NCBI GenBank assembly: GCA_018829185.1
Contig: JAHJUI010000008.1
Span: 1 to 40,508, forward strand
Direction: 5' to 3'
Origin: Nanobdellota archaeon
Lineage (GTDB): Archaea > Nanobdellota > Nanobdellia > SCGC-AAA011-G17 > PNOQ01
DNA length: 40,508 nucleotides
The notes beneath the pieces are model-generated. The model was not told where the DNA came from, ran no database searches, and was given only the letters and a program-made list of their open reading frames with translations. A program made the position numbers and the translations under genes. Positions 23,775-32,016 of this stretch are shown here, piece by piece (within the stretch, counting starts at the first letter, position 1; every line of letters begins with the position of its first letter).

Positions 23775-25023
23775 AAATATTTCCCAAATTATTATTATTA
23801 CTACTTTTCTTTCTTTTCTTAAAGTAAACAAACCAAAAAACATTAATCCCCACTAAAATCAATACTACCATAAACCAAGTAGATTCTCTCTTAAAAACAC
23901 TAGAAGATTCTCCACTGTAAGCTACTTGTCCTGTTACACCATAGGCAGAAAATTTAATATCATTCAATGAAACTGTAGTTTTCAATTCTTCTTCTTTAGT
24001 ATTTCCATCATAATGTAAAATCAAAGTAGTTTTATACTCTCCTTCCTTTATTCCTGCAGTATCCCAATATGCAATAAGTTCTTGTTTTCCTAAAGCTGCA
24101 ATTGGTTCGGTTGCACTTCTAAACCTAATAACCTCTTTATTGTCTAAAGTATAAACCACCATCTCCGCATAAACTTCTTTTAATTCTTCTGCCCATTTGT
24201 TTTCTAAAAGAATATTAAATTTAGCAATATCCCCTAATCTAAAATCTTCATTAACTCTTATTTCTAAAATAATAATATCTATTTCCCCAACATTAAATAC
24301 TTTTTCTACTTCAGTTGTAGTCTCGCCATCATAAATAGCAACACCTTTTGCAAAATATTTTCCAGGATTAATTTCCCCTATCCAAGTTGCAGTTAAATCA
24401 ATCCTTTCTTGAGATTTAACACTTCCCCCAACAGTATTAATTGTGGTTATCTTTTCATTAGTTGGACCATAAATATCTATGATTCCCTTAACGCTAACTA
24501 TATCTTGTGTACCAAAATTATTTACTGGCATTAAAAAAGAAACATGGTCTGTTTTTCCAGTTTGTACTGTCTTTAATTCAATTGTAGCATATTTTCCAGG
24601 ATATGGAACTTGAACTTGTAATTGATAAGTCAAAGAAACAGATGCTGTAACAATTGCTCCTTCGTGGGCCATTGAAGGGGGTAATTCTTTAATTAAAATT
24701 TTAGTCTCCCTAGTTCCGGGTAGCATTTCATTTGGAAGAGAAAAAGTATATTTAATCGATTTTAATTCTTCATTGGCATTAAATTTTAAATAATTTTTGT
24801 CCAATTTTATCCTATCTGCCAATTCCCCTTCTACAAAAACCGCTATATCCATTTCTTTATGTTCATTGTTCACTATAGAAAACTCAACTTCATATAAAGC
24901 CCCAGGTTCAAAATCTACTATTTTTCTAGCAGGGGTTACACCTAATGCGCTTACATTTTGAGTAAATAAAATAATTACAAATATTAAAAACAGTCCAAAT
25001 CCAAATTTATTCATTAACTTCAT
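23773..25023 (-). CDS. Single-pass surface protein with CARDB/NEW3-like beta domains (paralogue 2)
   Basis: The 416-residue product has a signal peptide (about 1-26), mature start L-G-V-T-P-A-R-K-I-V-D-F-E-P-G, several beta-sandwich segments, then G-V-T-G-Q-V-A-Y just before the transmembrane helix (about 383-403) and a basic tail. It is paralogous to the protein at 17551-18699. It overlaps the 158-residue gene as ATGA (25020-25023). Its stop codon sits on the transposon's target duplication; the coding sequence appears complete. Probably an envelope or adhesin-complex component (inference). Confidence 0.7.
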   Translation of the reverse strand: MKLMNKFGFGLFLIFVIILFTQNVSALGVTPARKIVDFEPGALYEVEFSIVNNEHKEMDIAVFVEGELADRIKLDKNYLKFNANEELKSIKYTFSLPNEMLPGTRETKILIKELPPSMAHEGAIVTASVSLTYQLQVQVPYPGKYATIELKTVQTGKTDHVSFLMPVNNFGTQDIVSVKGIIDIYGPTNEKITTINTVGGSVKSQERIDLTATWIGEINPGKYFAKGVAIYDGETTTEVEKVFNVGEIDIIILEIRVNEDFRLGDIAKFNILLENKWAEELKEVYAEMVVYTLDNKEVIRFRSATEPIAALGKQELIAYWDTAGIKEGEYKTTLILHYDGNTKEEELKTTVSLNDIKFSAYGVTGQVAYSGESSSVFKRESTWFMVVLILVGINVFWFVYFKKRKKSSNNNNLGNI

Positions 25024-25496
25024 TTCTGCTCCAATCTATAATCTCCTTCTTGAATTTCTATTTCTTGTTCTCTTTCTAAAACAACAAACCCTGTTGGACC
25101 CATTAAATTAGAACCAACATTTCCCACATTTTTAATAAAATTCCCCCCAATCGAAAAAGCAACAAAAGAATTTATTGTAAACTTAACTAAATTAGTCTCA
25201 AACGTCTCATTATTTTTATTATAAACTATCTTCCAATAATAATCTCCAAAATCTAATTCATCTGAAACAAACGATCTTTCATCAACTTTTACGTTAATGA
25301 TTAAGTTTTCAAAATTTTTCTCTTCTGAAACCAAAAGATTGTATCCATCATAATCTCCAGTCCAAACAAAATTTGGCTTAGTTTCAGTAATCATCCCTCT
25401 TGGTTTTATCAAAATAACTTTAGACCTTACAAAGAAAATAATCAAAACTATCAAGATCAAAACTACAATCATCCCAATTATTTTTTTATTCATCAT
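25020..25496 (-). CDS. Membrane-anchored protein with FN3-like domain
   Basis: A 158-residue protein: N-terminal transmembrane helix (about 5-25), then a domain with I-K-P-R-G-M-I-T-E-T-K-P-N-F-V-W, D-G-Y-N-L-L-V-S and F-G-D-Y-Y-W-K-I-V, the pattern of fibronectin-III-like folds. Near the C-terminus is M-G-P-T-G-F-V-V-L, a motif recurring in this cluster. ATGA overlaps join it to the giant protein upstream and the 416-residue protein downstream, so all three are made from one message. Confidence 0.65.
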   Translation of the reverse strand: MMNKKIIGMIVVLILIVLIIFFVRSKVILIKPRGMITETKPNFVWTGDYDGYNLLVSEEKNFENLIINVKVDERSFVSDELDFGDYYWKIVYNKNNETFETNLVKFTINSFVAFSIGGNFIKNVGNVGSNLMGPTGFVVLEREQEIEIQEGDYRLEQK

Positions 25497-28400
25497 TCTG
25501 CTAATGTTGCCTCAAAATCAATTGATGAAGATTTACTTCCTGAAAGTTCATCCAAAGGTGAATTAATCAAAATATCCAGTTCTGCTGAATCTGTAGCATC
25601 AGGATATTTTAAGCTAGCAATAGCTAAGGTAGTTACACCAGGTACATTAAACCAAGAAGTTACTGAATTAGCCCAATTAAAAGAATTATCCTCTCCAGTT
25701 TTATTATCTACTTTTGCTTGATAAGAAGCATCTGGTAATGAAACAGTATCAAACAATGAAGAAGTAGCATTTATACTTATATTTATCAAAGCATTCCCAT
25801 CATTTTGAACTAAAAAAGGATTAGGGCTATCACCGGTTGTGTTATAACTAGTTCCCCTATCAACCGCTCCAAATTCCATTAAATTGGTGGGAGCAGTAAT
25901 AGAGAGCAAGCTATTTAAGCTAAAATTCCAACTAGCACTCCATAACCCATAATCGGTTCCATCGGTAGCCCTAACTCTCCAATAATAAATATCATCAATA
26001 TCTAAATCAGCTGCAGGGGTGTGAGTTGTTCCCCCAATCGCAGAAACATTTATTATGCAAGAGCTAAAATCATTATCATTATCAACATTGATTGTATAAG
26101 TAACAGAATCCCCATCGATATCGACTACTGAATTCCATGTAAATGTGGGGGTTCTATCTGTAGTTGAAGTAGTATCGCCAGGAGAACTTAAGGTAACCTG
26201 CGGGGGTGCACTATTGTTATTTGAAATGTTATACTTTGTAAAACTAGTTACATTAAAATAATAAGTGCTAGAAACATTGGTCACAGATCCACATATTGTA
26301 GATGGACAATCAACACCCTCTCTTTGAGATTTTACAGTTGCTGTTGTAATCCAATCAATATTGTAAAACGTTAAATTAGCACTTCTATTTAATCCTATAT
26401 TACTATCTGACTTAACAGTTATTGAATTGTTCAAAATTTGTATATCGTCACTTAAATCCGGCCCAGACCCATTAACTCCTGTTAAAAACCGTATTATTCC
26501 TGAAGTTGAATTTTCAATATAAAGAATATTTCCACCAGAGAAAAAAGAATAATTAGTTATTGTTTGGTCAATCAAATAAGTTACATCAGTTGCATCTCCA
26601 ACTAAAAGATCGTAATCATTAACATTGTTAAATATGTTCTTAGAAATATTATTGTTATTTGGAGCATTTGCGAAAACTTTCCTTAACTCAATTCCATCTC
26701 CTCCAGAGACAAGAACAGTATTCTCATAAATTACATTCCCGTCTGAATTTCCAGCAATATATATCGCATCAGAATCAGTTCCTGTAGTGTTTATTGTATT
26801 CTTAGAAACATTATTATTTGATGCAGCAACTAACCTAATGCCCCATGCTCCAGTATCATCCGTTGTCACAGTATTGTTGTAAACAATATTGTTTAGACAA
26901 CCATCTGCAACATCAATTCCTATTGCAGACGCTCCAGTGGTAGTTACTACATTTCCAGTTACGTTCGTATTAGGTGTCTGCAAGTGGATAGCGTGTGCTG
27001 TACCTCCACTAGTTAATACCGTGTTATTCAAAACTTTATTGTAACCAGCAGAAGAATCAAAGAATATTCCAATGGCATTTGATCCAGTTGTATTTATAGT
27101 ATTATTGAAGACAGTAGAGTTAATTGTACTACCAAAATCAACACCATATTTAGTAGAAGTTCCTGATTCCCCCTCAGTAATATTACAATTTTTTATAGTT
27201 ATATTGTCATAATTTCCATTATTATCAATCCCATAAGTTGCAGCAGTTCCAGCAGTTGCATAAGTTATATCATATCCTGCACAATCCAAAACTACATTAT
27301 TGTCTCCAATGTTAAACGCAGTATTTACACAGGTTAAGTCATCTGTCATTGTATGACTAGAAGTTAATGTGACATTACATCCTGCATTAACTGTTACACC
27401 CCTATAATCACTGATGTTCAGATTTCCTGCGCTATCAATGGCATAAGCAGAATAATTATAGAATCCCTCACTCAAATCAGTGAAATTATTCTCTAATCTA
27501 TAAACATTATTATCATAGCTAGCATTAACTTCTTTCGGAGTCAATGCTCTTGAGTAAATTCTCACCTCATCAATAAGTCCATCAAAAGAATCTGAAATAG
27601 GTAAATGAGGAGTATTACCAATATATACCGGATTAGATGCAACATCTAATTTTCCAAAAACTGTATTCAGCCCAGCAGTGGCTGATTTAACACCATCAAG
27701 ATAAATAAAAGTATCTGTGCCATCATAAGTAAATGCGACATGATGCCAATCGCCATCAGAAATATTTGTATTGTCATAACCCCCACCAAAATTAGAACCG
27801 CTACTATTTTGTATAAAGGCTTCAAGCCTACTTGTTTCACTATCCCATCTCAAATAATAAGTCCTATTTCCCGAACCAACCCAATTAGAAACTATTGTAT
27901 CTTCATCTGCATCAACACCACCTTCCCATTTAACCCAAGCTTCTATTGTTAATTCATCCATCCCCCCAAAAATACTGTTATTGCTACAATTAAGGAAAGA
28001 ATCTCCTGATTTATCAAAATCAATAGCATTTCCGAATTTTCCAGATGTAATATTTGAAGTTGACAATCCATTACCAAATCCTCCAAAATTGCTATTACTA
28101 GAATTATCATAAACCCCAGTGATATTATAAAAGTCCATTGACCAATAACCTATCAAACTATAATTCCAATCAAAGAATGCTGATGTATTTGAAGCATCTG
28201 TAACTGTAACATTAAGGTAAACACTATTTATGCTAATAATAGCATCATCATCTGGAGTAGGACTATCCCAAGTTATTACAGGATGAGTTAAATCAATATC
28301 AAATGAAACACTAGTTGAATTAATATTATTTGTAGTGTCATTTGCCCAAATATACAAAGTGTGGCTTGCTACAGAAGTATCAAATGTAATATTTGCAGTT

Positions 28401-31400
28401 AAAGTTGTATTTGCTCCATTATCTAAATTATACCAAACAGTATCTAACCCACCACCATCCGTAGCAGTATAATTTAGAGGTAAAGAAGTATTGTAAGAAT
28501 AAGTAATATTTTGCGGATGATCTAATGTTAAGTTTGGGGCAGTTGCATCAAGTTCAATAGTAACTCCCCTCAATGAAGTAAAGTTTACATTTCCAAATTC
28601 ATCAATAACATAAGCAGAATAATTGTAAGTAGTTCCATCAACCAAACCTGTAAAATTATGATATAGTCTATTTGCTGTGTTGTTATAAATTGCCAAAATT
28701 TCTTCTGTACTTAAAACTCTATCAAAAATCATTAATTCATCTATAGACCCATTCCAATAGTTTTGATTCCTATTTGGAGAATGCTCTCCAATATAAAGAG
28801 CGTTATTTGAAGTCCGTATTCCTCCGGGCATAATTATACTATCTTTTATTTCAGTATCTAAATATAAAGAGACATTTCCATCAGAAGAATTGTGGGTGAC
28901 TAAAACATGATACCATTTATTTACTGTTGAAAGGGCATTATTTACTGTAAGTACCTGGTGGGTTGTTCCAGTAGAATTTATTAAAACACAACGCATAAAC
29001 TCATTATCGGCATTAGCATTAAGCCACCAATCATCCCATCCTTTACTCGCAACAGTTTTCCATCCACTCGTCCAAGCATTTGGATTTATCCATACAGAAA
29101 TTGTCATATTCCCAGATATTTTTAAATCAGTTGTACTTGAAACCGCAAGACTATCATTTCCATCAAAAGAAAAAGCATTTCCAAACTTTCCGTTTATTTG
29201 CTCTGGATCACCCTCCATTGTTCCATGATGACTATACGTTGAATTATCATAAACTCCAGTGATATTATAAAAGTCCATTGACCAATAACCTATTAAACTA
29301 TAATTCCAATCAAAAAATGCTGACGTTGTTGTGTTATCAACTACTGTAAGGTTCAAATAAACTGCACTTGCACTAATAGTATCGTCATCATCGGGTGTGG
29401 GGCTTACCCATGTTATTTGTGGTGCAATGTTATCATCTTCCCTGCTAACCGGTGAAAGCTCAACAACACTAGACCTAGCTTCTTCTTGATCAAAAGTTGC
29501 ATCATTAGAGTTATACTGCATTTCTGTCCAATTACTTCCATTTACAAGAACAGGTAATGTAAAATCTCTCCTAAAAGCAGTTCCAGTTCCACTAACAGAC
29601 ATTGAATGTCTAATAAAACTTCTGCTTGTATTAATCGGTGTTGGTATATTATTACTTTTCATGGGAGCAGCAATACTTGGATCCCAATTATAAGAAAATC
29701 TTTGAACATTAAAAGGTGCTCCTTCTGGAGATTCAACAACATACCAGTTAGCAAGATTGTTATACCCAAGCAGATAAGACCTAAAAAGAAGTTGGTTAGT
29801 ATCATTAATGTAATAAACTGTTTGAACCTGTCTAATCCCATTACTTGGAGTCAACCAATTAGCTAACACAAAAGATCTACTCATATTAATAACTGCATCA
29901 TCTGGATTCCCGCTTCCAGAAACCAAATCAGATGTGGGACTAGCAGAAACAGTAATTTCTCCATTGTAAACATTATAACTGCTATTCCACTCTACAACTT
30001 CGTACCTAATAATTGACTCTGTTCCCTGACTACCTGAATCTCTCTTAGCAGTAACAGTTATAGAATCAGTAAGATTAACATTGCAAAACACATCTTCCCA
30101 ATCTGCAGTAGAAGTTCCATTTCCCCTATGACCACCATAAACAATCATAGACTGCCCAACATCAGAAACGCCTGAAACAGAAGATGTATTGGATGTTACT
30201 GTCGCAGGAAGAGTAATTTCTCCTCTGCCCCTAACATCAAATTCATTTCCAAGAGATTCTACAACAAACCATGAAATATAAAGCCCAGAAGAAGAAGCAT
30301 TTCTCTCAAATAAAAGTGACGTACTATTGTAAATATAACCAGTAGCTGCACCAGTTGTAGGGGTACTTGGGGTAGAAGTGCCAGCAGTATATACAATTAA
30401 AAAAGCTTTATCTGGATTAACAGTCGCTCCTATATCACTATAAGTAGACGTACCACTGCTATAATGAAAATTTCCATGATAAACCTTAAATCCGTGCCAA
30501 TCACCCGCCTCATTATGTGCATAAGCAGTCTGACTTCCAAAAGTAAATTCTAAATCATGCACTCCAGAAGTTAAAACTTTACTAATTTCAAAACCAGTTT
30601 CATTACAAGAATAATTATAAACAACCACAGAATCATCAATCCAAGAATAATCTAAAACTTCTTCCCCGCATTTTATCTCTAAAAATTTCAAATCTTCTAA
30701 TTCATTTACATTAGACCAAGTAGTCTCGTTAACTGCCTTTACTATTAAATCTGCTTCTCCAATTGTAGTAAATCTTACTGCCCAATTACCCCCAACAACT
30801 GGATAACTTTGAACATTCAAAATTGTTATTTCTAATTCATAAGTTTGATCATCTAAACGTGGAATAATCCACCCTATTTCTTCTATTAAGCCATTTGAAT
30901 CCTTATCAATGTAAGAAATATCTTCAACCAATATCCTTTCCCCCCCAATTAATTCATATAGTTTAATTTTTTCTTTTGATAATTCACTTACTGAAATCTG
31001 GACTGAAACATTTTCATAAGAAATTTCAGAGTAAACATTTATCCTCTTCTTATAATTATTAATCTCTTCTTCTAAAATCTTGGGGCCTTCGGTATAATAC
31101 TCAATTTCAACTTCTTCAACTTCGTCCTCAATAATTATTTCAATAAACTCTTCATGCTCGATCTCCTGAAAAACAACCATACCAAAAACAGATGTAAAAG
31201 ACTTAAACCAAGAATCAACCATATAAAAAACTCTTAAAAACCAATTACCTTCAAAAGATGTGACCACCCCCCCCGTAATTAAATTTGTTTCTTGGATAGG
31301 AATTTGCACACCACCTTTATTCATCTTAATTTCATCTAATTCTATTTTTTCTTTTTCCCCCCCAGTAATCTTTTTTACATCAATGTTTTGTGAACCCCAA

Positions 31401-31792
31401 GGTAATTTAACAGAAACTCCAGTAGTTGGATTTTCTAGCTTGATATTCTTAATCCACTTTACAGACTCTCCAACCACTGCCTGACCTTGGCTCAATTTTT
31501 CAATTATTTCAGGGCTGGCATTAATATTATTTATTGTCTCCTCAGTTTCATTTAAGCTAGTAATATTAATTTCTTCAAATTCCAAAGTCAAATTCTCAGA
31601 AAAATTATTTGACTCCTTTAATTCAAAACCTAAGCTTTCATTAATTTCAGTTAAATCCGTCTCATTCAAATCAATAACCGCAAAACCAACTAAATCAAAG
31701 TCACTATGTATAAAAAATACTCCAATTAATACAAATAGCATTAGCAAAACTAAGTCCAATTTCCAATTTTTCAAGAGTTTACTCTTCTTCAT
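25493..31792 (-). CDS. Giant 2099-residue surface protein with LamG, beta-helix and FN3-like domains
   Basis: An N-terminal membrane helix (about 13-33) anchors a very long ectodomain. In order: an acidic stalk; duplicated beta modules (about 430-760) sharing W-Y/F-V-V-E-S-x-x-x-x-F; LamG/concanavalin-like domain 1 (about 835-1035) and domain 2 (about 1215-1435), both with L-I-G-Y-W-S-M-D and F-G-N-A; a NosD-like right-handed beta-helix (about 1465-1770) opening C-N-V-T-L-T-S and rich in N-N-x-I/V repeats; an FN3-like domain (about 1865-1970); and a C-terminal module (about 1975-2099) shared with the 191-residue protein. Dozens of N-x-S/T sites. Likely a glycan-binding adhesin or cell-wall scaffold (inference from LamG). 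It follows an RHH regulator with a 14-base overlap. Confidence 0.8.
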   Translation of the reverse strand: MKKSKLLKNWKLDLVLLMLFVLIGVFFIHSDFDLVGFAVIDLNETDLTEINESLGFELKESNNFSENLTLEFEEINITSLNETEETINNINASPEIIEKLSQGQAVVGESVKWIKNIKLENPTTGVSVKLPWGSQNIDVKKITGGEKEKIELDEIKMNKGGVQIPIQETNLITGGVVTSFEGNWFLRVFYMVDSWFKSFTSVFGMVVFQEIEHEEFIEIIIEDEVEEVEIEYYTEGPKILEEEINNYKKRINVYSEISYENVSVQISVSELSKEKIKLYELIGGERILVEDISYIDKDSNGLIEEIGWIIPRLDDQTYELEITILNVQSYPVVGGNWAVRFTTIGEADLIVKAVNETTWSNVNELEDLKFLEIKCGEEVLDYSWIDDSVVVYNYSCNETGFEISKVLTSGVHDLEFTFGSQTAYAHNEAGDWHGFKVYHGNFHYSSGTSTYSDIGATVNPDKAFLIVYTAGTSTPSTPTTGAATGYIYNSTSLLFERNASSSGLYISWFVVESLGNEFDVRGRGEITLPATVTSNTSSVSGVSDVGQSMIVYGGHRGNGTSTADWEDVFCNVNLTDSITVTAKRDSGSQGTESIIRYEVVEWNSSYNVYNGEITVSASPTSDLVSGSGNPDDAVINMSRSFVLANWLTPSNGIRQVQTVYYINDTNQLLFRSYLLGYNNLANWYVVESPEGAPFNVQRFSYNWDPSIAAPMKSNNIPTPINTSRSFIRHSMSVSGTGTAFRRDFTLPVLVNGSNWTEMQYNSNDATFDQEEARSSVVELSPVSREDDNIAPQITWVSPTPDDDDTISASAVYLNLTVVDNTTTSAFFDWNYSLIGYWSMDFYNITGVYDNSTYSHHGTMEGDPEQINGKFGNAFSFDGNDSLAVSSTTDLKISGNMTISVWINPNAWTSGWKTVASKGWDDWWLNANADNEFMRCVLINSTGTTHQVLTVNNALSTVNKWYHVLVTHNSSDGNVSLYLDTEIKDSIIMPGGIRTSNNALYIGEHSPNRNQNYWNGSIDELMIFDRVLSTEEILAIYNNTANRLYHNFTGLVDGTTYNYSAYVIDEFGNVNFTSLRGVTIELDATAPNLTLDHPQNITYSYNTSLPLNYTATDGGGLDTVWYNLDNGANTTLTANITFDTSVASHTLYIWANDTTNNINSTSVSFDIDLTHPVITWDSPTPDDDAIISINSVYLNVTVTDASNTSAFFDWNYSLIGYWSMDFYNITGVYDNSSNSNFGGFGNGLSTSNITSGKFGNAIDFDKSGDSFLNCSNNSIFGGMDELTIEAWVKWEGGVDADEDTIVSNWVGSGNRTYYLRWDSETSRLEAFIQNSSGSNFGGGYDNTNISDGDWHHVAFTYDGTDTFIYLDGVKSATAGLNTVFGKLDVASNPVYIGNTPHLPISDSFDGLIDEVRIYSRALTPKEVNASYDNNVYRLENNFTDLSEGFYNYSAYAIDSAGNLNISDYRGVTVNAGCNVTLTSSHTMTDDLTCVNTAFNIGDNNVVLDCAGYDITYATAGTAATYGIDNNGNYDNITIKNCNITEGESGTSTKYGVDFGSTINSTVFNNTINTTGSNAIGIFFDSSAGYNKVLNNTVLTSGGTAHAIHLQTPNTNVTGNVVTTTGASAIGIDVADGCLNNIVYNNTVTTDDTGAWGIRLVAASNNNVSKNTINTTGTDSDAIYIAGNSDGNVIYENTVLVSGGDGIELRKVFANAPNNNNISKNIFNNVNDYDLLVGDATDVTYLIDQTITNYSFFSGGNILYIENSTSGIIRFLTGVNGSGPDLSDDIQILNNSITVKSDSNIGLNRSANLTFYNIDWITTATVKSQREGVDCPSTICGSVTNVSSTYYFNVTSFTKYNISNNNSAPPQVTLSSPGDTTSTTDRTPTFTWNSVVDIDGDSVTYTINVDNDNDFSSCIINVSAIGGTTHTPAADLDIDDIYYWRVRATDGTDYGLWSASWNFSLNSLLSITAPTNLMEFGAVDRGTSYNTTGDSPNPFLVQNDGNALINISINATSSLFDTVSLPDASYQAKVDNKTGEDNSFNWANSVTSWFNVPGVTTLAIASLKYPDATDSAELDILINSPLDELSGSKSSSIDFEATLAE
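28101..28186 (-). repeat. Duplicated LamG entry segment, copy B
   Basis: About 86 bases nearly identical (a handful of mismatches) to 29241-29326, both in the coding region of the giant protein and encoding the start of a LamG domain (F-F-D-W-N-Y-S-L-I-G-Y-W-S-M-D-F-Y). DNA identity this high points to recent duplication or gene conversion. Confidence 0.8.
29241..29326 (-). repeat. Duplicated LamG entry segment, copy A
   Basis: Partner of 28101-28186, in the same orientation and reading frame. Confidence 0.8.
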
Positions 31793-31928
31793 CTTTAATT
31801 TTCTCTAATTCTTTTTTTAAGAAAAATTCAACCTGTTTAGAAAGTATAATCCCCTTTTCTTGGCAGTAATCTCTATATTTATTATAAATCCTAGAATCTA
31901 CTGAAAGTGTTATTCTCTTTTTAGGCAT
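31779..31928 (-). CDS. Ribbon-helix-helix transcriptional regulator
   Basis: A 49-residue protein: M-P-K-K-R-I-T-L-S-V-D begins with the beta-strand of Arc/CopG-type ribbon-helix-helix proteins. Helix one follows (S-R-I-Y-N-K-Y-R-D-Y-C-Q-E-K-G), then helix two (L-S-K-Q-V-E-F-F-L-K-K-E-L). These proteins dimerise and insert the strand into the DNA major groove, usually at palindromes near their own promoter. It overlaps the start of the 2099-residue gene by 14 bases, so it is the first gene of the surface operon and its probable autoregulator (inference). ATG 31928. Confidence 0.82.
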   Translation of the reverse strand: MPKKRITLSVDSRIYNKYRDYCQEKGIILSKQVEFFLKKELEKIKDEEE

Positions 31929-31936
31929 ATTTATAG

Positions 31937-31967
31937 ATACATATTTGTATGTACATGTATTTAAAGG
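31937..31967 (-). promoter_or_regulatory. TATA promoter with overlapping operator-like repeats, surface operon
   Basis: The minus strand reads CCTTTAAATA (BRE/TATA, 31958-31967), then ATGTACATACAAATATGTAT. The run contains TACATGTA (a palindrome) and the inverted pair ATACA...TGTAT, filling the space between TATA and the expected start site. Distance from the TATA centre to the RHH ATG is about 34 bp. Binding there by an RHH dimer would block transcription. Confidence 0.6.
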
Positions 31968-32016
31968 TTTTGGGAATAAATAGAACTAATAAAATAACAA
32001 AGAATTATATTAAAAA

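Noticed and set aside
26200-27400. Possible CRISPR-like periodicity in the giant surface gene
   Set aside because: The repeated wording is codon-level repetition of beta-helix Asn/Thr/Val motifs, with no constant direct repeat or equal spacers.
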